A stretch of DNA of 64,000 nucleotides, taken from assembly GCF_026210795.1 (NCBI RefSeq), contig NC_089442.1:1426001-1490000 (forward strand), written 5' to 3'. This DNA comes from Rhizophagus irregularis. Its lineage: Eukaryota; Glomeromycota; Glomeromycetes; Glomerales; Glomeraceae. The translations under genes and the position numbers were made by a program. Shown here one piece after another: positions 32,891 to 45,698 of this stretch; within the stretch, counting starts at the first letter, position 1; each line of letters opens with the position of its first letter. The notes beneath the pieces are model-generated. The model was given only the letters and a program-made list of their open reading frames with translations. It was not told the DNA's origin and searched no databases.

Positions 32891-33793
32891 GAATATATAA
32901 ATATATATATTACGCGTTTATCAGAACCGATCATTTATTATAAATAGGTAATTAAATATCAATTTATGTAAAATAACATGAGAAAGTTTTCTTCTTAATA
33001 TACCGTACGATCGTAAGAAAATTACATAATTAAACGAACAAAATGAAATCGATTAAGATAATTAATTGAATTTTGTTTACTATTACTATCGACGTTATGT
33101 CTTACATTTAAAGGGATTTTTTTTCGAAGCTTTGTAATAAGAAACAAGTCATTTTTTATTGCTTAATTAAGAAATTTAATAATTTATTGTCAAATATTTC
33201 AAATTTTCAATTACAATATAGGTTTGAAACGATAGAAATACATATCCGATCAAATTAAAATTTTTGATATGAAGATAGTCAGTCAATTTTTTAAGTATTT
33301 TTGTTTGAGTAATTTAATAAATTAGCTATCAACTATTTCAATTACAATATAAGTTTGATTGGATAAATAATGAAACGATTGAAATGTATATCCAATCAAA
33401 TTAAATTTTTATATAAATATAGTCATCTGACATTGGAAATTCACGATTCGGTTGTGAAGTTATGAAATTATGAAATTTTGCATGTGAGCGACATCATCAA
33501 ACTCTACTTTAATTCTTATAATCCATTTCAGTGAAATGGCAGTCAAATATAGAAATAAATATTAATTACATCATTTATAATAATTATATTTGATTTATTT
33601 TGATAGAAATGCTTTGTCAATAAATCTTTTAGGTTGCAAAATTTACAAATTTGTAATTTTTCTTCATCATGTACTACGCTATTTAGCTATTTACTATTTA
33701 CTACACTATTACATAAAATGCGTATTATTATATCTATCTACCAAAATAAAGAATTCAGTTAAAGAAAATACATACAATATATTATAAACACTA

Positions 33794-35333
33794 TCAAGAA
33801 GTAGTTACTTTAAAGACTTCAACATTCTCCGGAATAAATTGAATACATTCATCCTTCACATCCACTAGGTCTAATACATTGCTAATTTTATTATCATGGT
33901 TACTATCAAAATGTACGTATCGACCACTCATATAAATAGCATTACCAAAATTAAATCCTTTATTGCGCGGAAAAAAGCCACTTTTAAAACGATTCATTTT
34001 CATATTATGATTATCTTCACTATTTTCAAAAGAAAATATAAAACTTCCAATCGGATTATAGTATTCAACTCTAGAATACGAAAAGTTACGTGAATTGTAA
34101 CCTCCATAAATTTTGTTTTTGTTTTTCATTTTAACTAATCCCAAACATGGTCCTTGGCCTTTGCATTTAAGACGAAATGTTTTGTAACTCATTCCATCTC
34201 GGTTACTACGATAAAGAAGATCAAACTTGTAAGTTTTCGTGGATGATAGGGGTGATAGATTTTTACCGTCTTTTCTTTCGATCCAACTAGCAATTATCTC
34301 TGCAAGTTTAGGTTTAATAAGTTTTGATTCGATTTGAGTCTTCTCATATCGTGGAGGTAAAATTGTGGTCTTTGGTAAGGCATTTTTATAATAGAATTCA
34401 GTAACTTCTTCATAAATATAATAAGGAATAACAGCTTTATAAGGACGAACTTTATCATAAAAATCTGCAGGAGAAATTCCCACAAATCGAATAAGTGGTA
34501 TAAATTGACTTATAGTTTCCTTTAATGCTTCGTAATCATCATCATCCCATTTTGTTCTATCGTTATTTTCGCTTCCTAAACCAAAAGTTTGATCAATACC
34601 CCATTTAATCAAACAATCCCAGGCAACAATTTCTTCAAGATTCAAATTGTCTCGTTCAAGCAAGCTATGAAGAATATCTTTATCAAGTAATGAAAAATCC
34701 TCTGAAGTAATGAGTGGTTGAGGATTTGCGCAAATAGATTCAAGACAATAATCTTTCAATCTCTCACAATTGGGAATTTTGAAGACCGTATGGAGGACAT
34801 GAACAAAATTTTGTTTAATCCAGCTTGTTTGTCTTTCAATTAAATAATCTTGAACGTGATCAAATAATTTCTTGAGAAGAAGTTCATCTGATGCAACCAA
34901 AACTCCAAGGATATTTTCGCCCGATTGCCTATATAAATCCACTTCACCCGTATAAATAAACCTTTTATCATTGTTATTAAATTAAAAAAAAAGGATTAAT
35001 TATATCAAAATGACTTTTATTTAAAATCAATCAAATATTTATTAAAAATATCACGTACTTAAGAATAATTTCAAAAACTTTAGGATCAATATTTGGTTTT
35101 TTAAACTCAATAATATTGTTCTTTGTAGAATTATTATTGTTCCTTTTAGTAGTCCATTTAGCTGAAAGTGCACTCTTAAAATAAGGTGAACGAGCTCTTA
35201 AGATATTTGAATGAGTACGAAATTCTTTCATATTATGATTTTCTCCAACTTGAATAATTACATTATAATCTTCTTTATCATTTAACATTAACAAAAGATC
35301 TTTTGAAAGGTCAGAATGAAATCTCGAATTCAT
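33794..35333 (-). CDS. BTB-BACK-TLDc protein B
   Basis: Exons 35059-35333 and 33794-34961, 480 residues. Start MNSRFHSDLSKDLLLMLND chosen because it aligns with the paralogue starts; an upstream in-frame ATG at 35360 would only add a lysine-rich stretch from the poly-A leader. The BTB core is YNVIIQVGENHNMKEF, with a small Asn-rich insertion (NNNNSTKNN). BACK ends DFYDKVRPYKAVIPYYIYEE; TLDc has FDLLYRSNRDGMSYKTFRLK, IYGGYNSR and FIFSFENSED. T11 then A13 lie directly before the ATG. Confidence 0.9.
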
Positions 35334-35733
35334 TTTTTTTTTTAAAAAAAAAAAAATCAAGTATTGCGTTATATTTGTAATAAAATAAAAGCTACAAAGA
35401 AAAATTGATTAGTATTTAAATAATATAATCAAAAGTTAGACCTTTTAACTTCTTACGAGCTTATTAATAATTATTAACGTCATTTCAAATTAAAATCGGG
35501 TCATTCTGTCGAAAAGTATTTAAATGTGATGAATTTACCGTTGTAACACCAACTTACCTAGCGTCACCTAGAAAAAATGGTAGCCGGATAGGTTCGCTGG
35601 CTACACGTGATTCGGGAACTGATTTCCGGTTACATTAATTACAAATTGATAATTTTTTACCTTTTTACCTTTTCATCAATATCTCGCCAAACACGTCACT
35701 ATAAACCCTTTTCTTTTCTTTCTTATTTTACTA

Positions 35734-35997
35734 ATGTCAAACCAGGAAAATAGAACTTGTAAAAGATGTCATATTCGTCAAAGCTATGAAAATTTTCTAA
35801 ATGATAAAGGTGTTACTTTAAAAAAATGTTTGCACTGCCGAGATAAACTTAAAATTGCTCGTTTAAAAAAAATACTGAACAATCTGAACACAATAATTAA
35901 TTATTTAATTTCTCTAAATGATACTAACGAACATTATGAAGGTGAAAATGTGGAGTTAAATCTTGATCTTGATATTGAATTATCATCTTTTCTGTAA
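35734..35997 (+). CDS. Small zinc-ribbon protein carried by the long-TIR element
   Basis: Eighty-seven residues, MSNQENRTCKRCHIRQSYEN at the start. Two CxxC pairs (CKRC and CLHC) 22 residues apart form a probable zinc ribbon, followed by a basic segment (KLKIARLKKILNN) and an acidic tail (GENVELNLDLDIELSSF). A nucleic-acid-binding role is plausible but not shown. The element's second coding-like part lies downstream and may once have belonged to the same gene. Confidence 0.6.
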   Translation: MSNQENRTCKRCHIRQSYENFLNDKGVTLKKCLHCRDKLKIARLKKILNNLNTIINYLISLNDTNEHYEGENVELNLDLDIELSSFL

Positions 35998-36110
35998 TAA
36001 CACTTATTTCGGAAGGTGATGCCGTGATGGCTATTCATGGTTTATCGGAATAAAAATAAAAAAAATACTCTCTTCATATATTATATTATTGCAATTGTCG
36101 AATTGAGCTT

Positions 36111-36472
36111 GGAAAACGGCAAGTAAAGCATCCTATATTAGATAAACAAAGAGACGCATCTACCTATTTAGAATGGTACCATTGTGAAGGAACAATAAAT
36201 ATAGAAATCTTATCAAAACTGGACTTAATTAAAGTTAAGTATTCTCATAAATGTTATATCCACGACCAAGGCATATTAATATTACGTATAAATTTCATAT
36301 ACAGATGCATTTTTAATCTTTAATAATGTCAAAAGAAATTTTTTAGGCTAAAGAACTGTTAAAAGAATCATATAACAAACCAAAACGACATCTATGGTTA
36401 AAGAATGTTTGCAAAAATTTCAGATTGTTGGAAAAGATGAATAATGATAGTAAAGCACTAGAAAACCGTTGA
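36111..36472 (+). pseudogene. Coding remnant in the long-TIR element
   Basis: An open segment without a start (HPILDKQRDASTYLEWYHCE, later LIKVKYSHKCYIHDQ) is followed, after a TTTTTTAG acceptor, by AKELLKESYNKPKRHLWLKN and a stop near 36472. The Cys and His spacing recalls FLYWCH/WRKY-type zinc domains, which is only a suggestion. Probably the 3' part of a decayed gene that began with the zinc ribbon. Confidence 0.45.
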
Positions 36473-36739
36473 ACAATGCCAAAAACATGAAAAAACTTTA
36501 ACAAAAATACAATGTATTGGGAATAAATAAAATAAATAATAGCAATATTAAAATAAAATTTCAGAAAAAACTTTAAATATTTACTGTATTAATTTATTCA
36601 GAAGTTTTTTTTTTTTTACTACGTTATAATAAAAATTAATAAGCTAACCGGAAATCAGTTTCCGAATCACATATAACCCGGAAAACCTATCCGGCTACCA
36701 TTTTTTCTAGGCGACGCTAGAGTGGTTGTTGTAACACCA

Positions 36740-38163
36740 CAATTACCACGTGACCGGTGCATTTTTTAGGGGATGTGAAAAAAATAATTTTGGGAGGCAT
36801 TCCCTCATATAAATATAAACAGTGAAAAACGCTGTGGGGTGTGATGCCAGTGGTGAATATTTTTAGTTCAACGTGGGGTGGAAAATTTGTTCGGAAGTGA
36901 TTAGTCCTATTCTCACATGTAAATCATGTAATTGGTTGAAGTAACCGTCGAACAGCCGAAGTCAAGTGACAATAGTATCATTAGGATATTGCAATGATTT
37001 TTTTATTAATCATTACGAATATTTTATTATTTTTCTATATTTAGAAGAAAGAATAATCACTTATAATTATCGTGCTCCGTATATCAAATATAATTGCCGA
37101 TAATTTTGTTATTTTCGTAAATCAAAAATAAGTTATAATTAAGCTATAATTAAGCTAAAGTCCATACAATGGGTCACACGATAATATCGTTATACGTGAC
37201 ACAAAGCACAATAACTCTATTAAATAACCAGTTTTATGATTTAAATTTTAAAATTACCGACATTATCATAAAACTTGAATTACAAATTAAGACTATCACC
37301 AGTACACACGACTATTTTCCATATTTTGAAAATCTTCGCTAAAAAACTTTTTAATTGTATTACTTACCGTTCATAATAGAAAGTTTGAAGAATAAGAAGA
37401 GTAAATCATTTTTAACCTAGATCTTAAACATTTTTATTAAGTAATTTCTCGAGAATTTTATCGTATATGAATACATTAATAAACCAAAATAACATCCGTT
37501 CCTAATCGTCCTAATCGTTGAATGAATCATTTATAAATGTACGTTTTTTCTTATTATCGGATATAGAGACATTAGTTACACAGAAATATTTTTTTTTTTT
37601 ACAAATTTAAATCTTTTAGATAAATCGAATGCTCAAAAATTAAAATTTCGGGTTTAAATGCGAGAAGACATTTTAGTTAAACTAGATTCTTCCGCGTCTG
37701 TAATTTCATATCGAACATAGGATAACAATAATTGTACGTAATTTTTAATATTTTTTGCAAAATTAAAAGTGATTTTGAGAAATTAAACAATTTGCAGATA
37801 CAAAATTATTTAACAGAATTTTTGGGTTATTATAGAACTTAAGTATCATAATTATAAATTTATTTAAATATTTTACTTTATGATAAAATTCATATTTCTT
37901 ATTTGTTTATGGAAAACCTGGTAAGTAATTATTATCTTTGAAATGAGTTGCTTCGCTTTATATATTGTATGAATGAAACCGACCAGAATTTTGGAAATGT
38001 GGCGCATAAATTTACTAATTTTGGTACTGGAAAAAGATGTCAGAAAATAAATTGCAATATCATATATTGGTTAAACTTTGATAGCAATTCTTTATTAACG
38101 AGAATCGGGTGTAAAAATCCTATATAAATAACGTTATTTTTTTTATATACAATATTAACTATC
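36740..38163. other. Intergenic, no gene recognised
   Basis: AT-rich spacer between the long-TIR element and the stop of gene C. A few phrases (for example AAGTTTGAAGAATAAG near 37382) vaguely resemble BACK-coding DNA but are too decayed to call. Confidence 0.4.
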
Positions 38164-39673
38164 TCACGAAGCTTTAGTTAATTTAAATACTTCAATTTCC
38201 TTTGGAACAAAACTGTCATTTTGATTTACGTATGGACTTCTAATATTATTAAATTTATCATCATAATAGCCTTGGTTATTATTGAAATATATTTTATGAT
38301 CGCTATTCATATAAAAAGTATTTCCAAAACTAAATCCATAATTGGAACACTCGTATATTGCATAACTAGCGCTATTCACGCGACTTATTTTCATATCTTG
38401 AATATCTTTGCCACTTTCAAAAGAAAATATAAAACTTTCATGTGTATATTTCCATTGTCCGCTATCATTTGTAAACTGAAGTGGATTGTATCCTCCATAA
38501 ATTTTTGTTGATTGTTGAGATTTGACTAATACTAAACATGGACCTTGATCATTACATTTAGTTCGAAATGTGTTAGTATTAATCCCATCCTTACTACCAC
38601 GATAAAGAAGATCAAAATTGTACTTATATGATAAGTAATTTCCATCTGTTCCTTCGATCCAGCCAGCAATTATACTAGCAAGTTTTAGTCTAATAAGTTT
38701 TGATTCAATTCGGACCTTTAATTTTCGTGGAGGAAAAGTTGTAGTTTTTGGTAAAGTATTTTTATAATAGAATTCGGAAATCTCCTCGTAAATATTTTCA
38801 GGGATAACAGCTTTATAGGGACGAACTTTATCATAAAAATCAGCATGAGAAATTTCCACAAATCGAATTAGAGGAAGAAAATGACTTAGCGTTCTTTTTA
38901 ATGCTTTATAATTATTGTCGTTCCATTTAGTTTTATCGTCATTCTTACTTCCTAAACCAGGAGTTTGTTCAATACTCCATTTAATTAAAGATTCCCAAGC
39001 GACTGCCTCTTCAATTCGCAAATCTTCTCGTTTGAGTAATTCATAAAAAATATCCTTGTCAAGTGATGGAAAGTCCTTTGAAGTAATAAATGGTTGTGGA
39101 TTTGCGCAGATGGAGTTGACACAATAATCTAGCAATTTCTTACAACTAGGAAGTTTGAAGACTGTATGGAGAATAAGAATAAAATTTTGCTTGATCCAAT
39201 TTGCTTGTTTTCCAATTAAATGGTCTTGAGCATATTTAAAATATTTCTCGGGAAGTAGTTCATCCGACGCGACTACAACTCCAAGAATATCTTCTCCTGA
39301 ATGATTGGATAAATCCATTTCACCTGTATAAATATACCTTTATTTTGCCATTAAACGAAAATATTAATTACGTTATAATCAAAATTATAATTTTTTTTAG
39401 ACAAGAAAAAACCACATACTTGAGAATTATTTCAAAAGCGGTAGGACGAATATTAGGTTTTTTAAATTCAATCATATTATTATTTTTAGTAATAGATTTT
39501 GTCGAAAGCGCGCTCTTAAAATAAGGTGAACGAGCTCTTAAGACATTTGAATGTGCACGAAATTCTTTTATGTTTGGGTCTTCTCCGGTTTGAATAATCA
39601 CATTATAATCTTCTGCATCATTCATCATTAACAAAAAATCATGTGAAAGATCGTCGTAAAATTTTGTATCCAT
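38164..39673 (-). CDS. BTB-BACK-TLDc protein C
   Basis: Exons 39420-39673 and 38164-39337, 475 residues, start MDTKFYDDLSHDFLLMMND. BTB (YNVIIQTGEDPNIKEFRAHS), BACK (ending DFYDKVRPYKAVIPENIYEE) and TLDc (FDLLYRGSKDGINTNTFRTK, IYGGYNPLQF, FIFSFESGKDI) are complete. It belongs to a tandem group with D and E that share upstream and downstream flanks. T8 then A10 precede the ATG. Confidence 0.9.
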
Positions 39674-39779
39674 TTTTTTTAAAAAAAAAAGAGCACAAAG
39701 AACGGTCGTTTAAATAAATTTAATGAGGTCTCACTTGTTAATTACATTGTCAATTTTTAAAAAATTTACCACGCCATAG

Positions 39780-40860
39780 TATCACATATTTTTGATTAAT
39801 TGAGTTTTTTGATAAGCTTTTTTTTTGTTTTCAAAATAAGGCGCTAAAATAACTTTAAATAATCCAATTAGGCGTCAGTATTTAGCATTGAATTTTATTA
39901 CCTCGTGATGTCCTACAGATTGAGGGATGAAAAAAATTACATAATTTGGTTTATGTTGTAAATTAGATTATCTTGCATTTATTTTATACTCACGATTTTC
40001 TGTTGCTGAATTTAAAGGATACGATTGAACATATTAAACTTACGATGATATATATTAATATTGAAAATATAACAAAATTTGCTTAGTGCTTCGTAACTGC
40101 TATTCATTCCATTAATTCTATAGTTATCCAACCAGGAGTTTTTGAATGGCTTCATTATTTAGTCATAAAGAGAATTTCTCGTAAATTTTTGATTTTAATG
40201 TAATGATCATATAATGACTAAGAGTTTTCAGTTTTAGTTAGATTAATCGCCATTTATAGTCCAAATATTCTTAACATATTGTATGCATACGCATATGCCT
40301 ATTCCTATCCTATCTTATTTGTAATCATTTTACAAATAAAGTTTTTTAACTCTAAAAAAAAAAAATTCTTTATGTTTCGATTAGCTAATATCTTTTATTA
40401 TACGAAAAAGTACTTATTATTTTAGTATGGAACTTTTTTTTATAATAATACATTTAATAAAAAAAAAAATAAGCGACAATTAATAATCAAACTATTAATT
40501 GGAATTTAACCTTTCATTTATTTAGTTGGACCTTTTTTTAGGTTCAGCCAATCGACTGTTAGAAATATTTTCGGCCGAATTCTAACTGATTGGAAAGTTG
40601 CAATAAAATAAATAGACACACCCGGTGTTTTGTGGGCGTGGTTTTATATGATCACGTGAAGATTATTTATACGATTTACAGCAGGATCGGCATCGTGCAT
40701 AAAGTAGAAACCGCGCCCACAAAACCGAAATGCCATAGAAAGCTCGACATTTTTATCGAAAATAACTGCGTAATAAAATGTGAACATAAAATTTTACCGG
40801 ATTTACGGCAAGAAATGACATGTAAGCTAAAGATAAGATCGAACTCGTGCTAATTCATTT
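39780..40860. repeat. Duplicated flanks between genes C and D
   Basis: About 39780-40170 (AATAAGGCGCTAAA, TTGAGGGATGAAAAAAATTA) matches regions upstream of D (42600-42960) and E (47450-47620) and includes a scrap of BACK coding. About 40540-40860 (CGTAATAAAATGTGAACATA, GGATTTACGGCAAG) matches 45120-45500 and more weakly 48630-48790. These define a tandem duplication unit. Confidence 0.65.
40619..40729. mobile_element. Possible ~110-bp MITE
   Basis: GTTTTGTGGGCG and its complement CGCCCACAAAAC sit about 85 bp apart within the duplicated flank, and the corresponding place at 45.3 kb lacks this block. A short insertion is likely; no target duplication resolved. Confidence 0.4.
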
Positions 40861-40984
40861 ATAATAGTTATATATTTAATTTTAATGATTTTAATCAATA
40901 CAATTTATATAGGATACAATAATTTCTAACCTAAAATTCTTCTTAAATAACCGAAAACACAAGAATATATGTAACTTATCATAA

Positions 40985-42491
40985 TCACGTAGTAGTTATT
41001 TTAAAGGCTTCAGTGTCCTCCGGAATAAAATTGCTATTTAAGTATGGATTTAAAACATTATTAAGATTACCATCATAATAGCCATTATAACTACAATATA
41101 TTCGTTTGTCACTATTCAAATAGAAGTTGTTGCCAAAACTAAATCCGTAAATGTTGTAATCGTATATTGCATAATTATTATAGCCATTATTTATACGACT
41201 TATTCTCATATTTTGAATATCTTCGCTATTTTCAAAAGAAAATATAAAACTTTCAGTCGTACCACGCCATTGTCCACCAGAGTTCGTAAATCCAATTGGA
41301 TTGTATCCTCCATAGATTTTTGCTGATTGTTGACTTTTGACTAACACTAAGCATGCACCTTGATTATTACATTTATTTCGAAACGTATTAATATTTAATC
41401 CATTCTGTTTACTATGATAAAGAAGATCAAACTTATACTTTTTATCGAGCGTTGCGTTTTTTTCATTTTTTCTTTCGATCCAACAAGCAATTATATTAGC
41501 TTGTTTTGGGTTAATTAATTTTGATTCGAGTTTGACTTTACCAACACGTGGAGGTAAGGTTATGGATTTTGGTAAAGTATCTTTGTAATAAAATAAAACA
41601 AGTTCTTCATAAATATGAAGAGGAAGAACAGCTTTGTATGGACGAACTTTATCATAAAAGTCATCAGAAGGTATTTCCGCAAACCGAATAAGTGGAATAA
41701 ATTTACTTAAAGTTCCCTTTAATGCTTTATAATTGTTGTCATTCCATTTAGTTCTATCGTTATTTTTACTTCCTAGACCAGGTGTTTGTTCAATACTCCA
41801 TTTCATTAAATAATCCCACGCAACTGTCTCTTCAATTTGTAAATCGTCTCGTTTAAATAATTCGTATAAAATATCCTTATCAAGTGACAGAAATTCTTTT
41901 GAAGTAATAAGTGGTTGTGGATCTAAGCAGATCGATTCAATACAATGATCTTGCAATTTCTTACAACTAGAAAGTTTAGAAATCGTATGAAGAATATGAA
42001 CATAATTTTGTTTAATCCAGGCTGTTTGATTTTTAATTAAATGATTTAGAACATGTCTAAATAATTTTTCGAGAAGAAGCTCATCTGTTGCAATTAATAA
42101 CCCAAGAATATCTGCTCCCGGTCGCTTAGTTAAATTCACTTCACCCGTATAAATGTACCTTTATTTAATATCAAAAAAAAAAATTATTAGTTGCACATAA
42201 ATAATATTTATGAATTCTTAAGAATAAAAAGCTACGTTACTTAAGAATTATTTCAAAAACGGTAGGTCGAATATTAGGCTTTTTAATTTCGATCATATTA
42301 TTTTTTTGGACAACCCATTTTGTTGATAAGTTCTTAAAGTAAGGTGAACGAATTTTTAAAATAATTGAATGTGCACGAAATTCTCTTGAGTTTTTGCCTT
42401 CTCCAGTTTGAATAATCACATTATAATCATCTGTATCATTCAACAATAATGAAATATCTTGTGAAAGTTCGGAATGAAATTTTGTACTCAT
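40985..42491 (-). CDS. BTB-BACK-TLDc protein D
   Basis: Exons 42241-42491 and 40985-42158, 474 residues, start MSTKFHSELSQDISLLLNDT. The BTB domain lacks the short ARSPYFKSAL form (KIRSPYFKNLSTKW, one residue shorter). BACK and TLDc are complete (DDFYDKVRPYKAVLP, FDLLYHSKQNGLNINTFRNK, IYGGYNPIGF, FIFSFENSED). Its TLDc end is closest to E (YNNYAIYDYN, GYYDGNLNNVLNPYL). T17, one C and A run on the coding strand precede the ATG. Confidence 0.9.
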
Positions 42492-42599
42492 TTTTTTTTT
42501 TTTTTTTGAAAAAAAAAAAAACGCTTAATATTAATTTTATATAAATTTACCACGCCAGAGTATCACATAGTTATAAGTTTTTTGGAGATTCAAAATAGG

Positions 42600-43010
42600 C
42601 TTTTTTTTTGTTTTCAAAATAAGGCGCTAAATAACTTTAAATAATCCAATCATGGGTAAGGATTCGTTTAAGTAAGCATTAAATTTTATTATCTCGTGAT
42701 TTCCTACAGATTGAGGATGAAAAAAATTACATAATTTGGCTTATGTTATTAATTAAGATTATCTTACATTCATTTTATACTCACGATTTCTGCTGAATTT
42801 AAAAGAATGCGATTCAACATAGTGGTGATATTAACAAATATAATGAGGTATAATAAACCTTCCTTTAGCGCTTTGTAATTGCTATTCATTCCATTACTTC
42901 TATAATTATCCTTTGTGAATGTTTTTTTTTTTATAAAATGAAGAGAATGCTGAAAAGTTTGTGCCATATCTAAAGATTGTTGTAACATATTATAACTATT
43001 ATATGCATAC
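42600..43010 (-). pseudogene. BACK-domain relic upstream of gene D
   Basis: A short frame (RSNGMNSNYKALKEGL) resembles the DRTKWNDNNYKALKGTL segment of intact genes. The flanks match the regions upstream of C and E, so it was duplicated along with the genes. Confidence 0.5.
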
Positions 43011-44640
43011 GCATGTGCATGTTCTTATCTTATCCTATTCTATGCTTGGCTTTATGATTTTTATGCTTCGGTAATCAGCTTTTTACGAATAAGGTTCAAC
43101 GTGTGTAAAAATTTTTTTTTACAATCTCTATTTTAGTTTTGGTTAGATATACATGAACTAACATCTTTTATTATACTAAAAAGTATTTATTATTTTATTA
43201 TTTTAGTAATTCTTTTTTATATTAATAAAAAAAGTATCACGCAAACAATTATTAAGCCACAGCTGATCAACTGGAATTTAAAACAATATATAAACACAAT
43301 AACATGCGCTTGTATCACAAATACATATCTGATAACAATCCTTAACCACTTCCAAAATTTTTGTTTCTGCGCTAAATTAGACTATTTATACGTTATCATA
43401 TAAATTACAAACAATACACTATTCTAATAACTAAACTATTTTTAAAATTGCTTTTTATTTTTTAATATTATGCAGAACAGAGCAGTGTACGAAATAAAGA
43501 TTGCTAACCCTAAAAAAGTGCAGACCACATCAACATATAAGTCACTACCGCCAGTTATTTTTAAAATTGTAAATAATAGGTTTGTACTAAAGGATATACG
43601 TAACCCTATTTCACATGTTTTGTAAATTGTCACGTGATATTATGATTATCGATTATTGAATTTCGCGTTCATAAATATTCTTTCCTTTAAATAATCTTGT
43701 TCACGTGGATTATAAAAATATTCTTTCCTTTAAAACTTTTAACGTACGTAAGTTGTTTTTTCTTTTTAATTTAAGTTGCTAAAATAAATGTTATTAATAT
43801 ATTTATTTAGATGAACGATACCCCATATCGTACGAAAATGATAATGAACTCAGTGATATTGACAATGAACCTGAATTGAAAATGTTCAAGAAGAAGCTTT
43901 GGATACAAGAAAAATGATAACTCTCCTTTTCACCAATCTGCTGTAGAATACAAATCAGACAAGAAACAATGTTCCATAGTCTGTATCATGATTTATGAAA
44001 TTGCCCTGAAAAGAATGCAAAGATGATAAAGAAAATGCTTATCTTAGAGAAGGATATTAAGGGTACATGATATTACTATTGTTGTATTAAGGTTAGGATT
44101 TATTATCGCGTTAGGGTTAGGGTCAGTGCGTGATGCTATTGTTGCATTAGGAATTTAGGATTAGAGTCAGTGCGGTGCGTCATGCGTGGCGTTATTATTG
44201 CGTTAGGGTTAGCCGTTAGGTCAGGATATTTGGTTTATGAGTTAGTTAAAAGTATATAAATAAGGAAATTGGGATAATGACAAATTTATTGTATATTCAT
44301 GTAATAAAAATTAGCAAAATTATAAAAATTTTTACGTTTACATATTTTACATATTAAATTTACATAATCGCGAAATCATGTGACAAGTAGGATCCCTCGT
44401 ATCAAGAAAAAATTTTCTTTAAAATTTTTGTTACTACTCTAATTTTGTGTGACTATCATACATAAAGAAATCCTTCTTTTATATTATTATTTATTAAAAT
44501 AACTAATCTCTTTTTACTTCTTCGCTTTCATCCTTCTAAATTTCTGTTTGTGTTTCCCAGTTTTTGCACGTTTTGTCCTAACATTTTGGTCTTCCTCTTC
44601 TTACTTAATCGAGAGTCTCGTCGAACAGACTGTATTAAAC
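43011..44640. other. Intergenic with telomere-like repeats
   Basis: No gene supported. Around 44090-44220 lie several TTAGGG-type motifs (GCGTTAGGGTTAGGGTCAGTG and near copies) mixed with GTCAGTGCG repeats. An interstitial degenerate satellite, too short and mixed to be a telomere. Confidence 0.5.
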
Positions 44641-44643
44641 TGA

Positions 44644-45022
44644 TTTAACTCGCCTTGTGTTGATTTCCTATTACTTGATTGACTTTCTACAATTTTTGAT
44701 GGAAAATTTGTCTTGATATTTTACGCTTATCTTTCTCCACTTTTCTTTTCGATCCATTTTTATCTTCTCCAAATTTATTCCCGACTTTAGCCACTTCTTC
44801 CGGACTAGTATGATCATTAATTTCAAACTGATCAAATTCTTTTAACTCGCCTTGTGTTGATTTCCTATTACTTGATTGACTTTCTACAATTTTTGATGGA
44901 AAATTTGTCTTGATATTTTACGCTTATCTTTCTCCACTTTTCCTTTCGATCCATTGTTATCTTCTCCAAATTTATTCACGGTTTCAACCACTTCCTCCGG
45001 ATCAGTATGATCATTAATTTTA
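44644..45022. repeat. Tandem direct repeat, two ~197-bp copies
   Basis: TTTAACTCGCCTTGTGTTG starts at 44644 and again at 44841; the copies are over 90 per cent alike by eye. On the minus strand each copy has an open frame (INDHTSPEEVAKVGNKFGED, then SKRKVEKDKRKIS) ending at a TAG, so the unit may derive from a duplicated exon. No gene context found. Confidence 0.8.
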
Positions 45023-45698
45023 GTTGATGATGTCTGGAGTTTGTTTTTATTTAGTTAGACTTATTTCTTTTAGGTCGGATTTTCTCGCGTGAGCTGTTCG
45101 ACCGAAAAAAAGGATTTGTCTAATAAATAAAATTTTCGGTCGAATTATAATTGCTGCAATTAATTGGAAAGTTGCAATAATGAATAACCATAACTAAATT
45201 ACCTAATTAAGTAACTTTATAATAATAAAATAATTAGATACACATCATGAGTGACAGAAAGCTTGTTAAAGTAAAATAATACCGTACAACCCTAGCCCGC
45301 ATTATGATGATTTTGACCAGAATTACGACCACTTAGGCCGGAATTAAGTTCAAAAAAATGGTGGTGTAATTTCGGAATGGTACATTTAGAAAAATAACTG
45401 CGTAATAAAATGTAAATATAAATATAACTTTTATCAATTAAATTATTGCCGGATTTACGGCAAGGAAAGATCGAGTATTACCTTTCGTGTAAGCTAAAGA
45501 TAGATAAAATTCGTGATAATTCATTTAGAAAAAAAAAATCAATAATAATGATTACCATATAAATGATAGTTATGTAAATTTGACGTTACAATTTATTTAT
45601 TATGAAATAGGATACAACGTGCGAATTGTTATAACGTATAACCTAAAATTCTTCTTACATAACCGAACACACAGGAATATATACAATATATCATAAAA

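Larger units (their letters stand above)
35552..36727. mobile_element. 1.18-kb element with ~90-bp terminal inverted repeats and a zinc-ribbon gene
   Basis: The left end (CTAGCGTCACCTAGAAAAAA, then TGGTAGCCGGATAGGTT) and the right end are inverted copies over about 90 bp with a few mismatches. A 12-bp direct repeat GTTGTAACACCA lies just outside each end (35540-35551, 36728-36739), possibly including the target duplication. Long TIRs recall Mutator-like elements, but no transposase is visible. It carries the small gene at 35734. Confidence 0.7.

Noticed and set aside
40590-40853. 87-residue ORF
   Set aside because: It covers a MITE insertion in a duplicated flank; the sister flank at 45.1-45.5 kb has no such frame.
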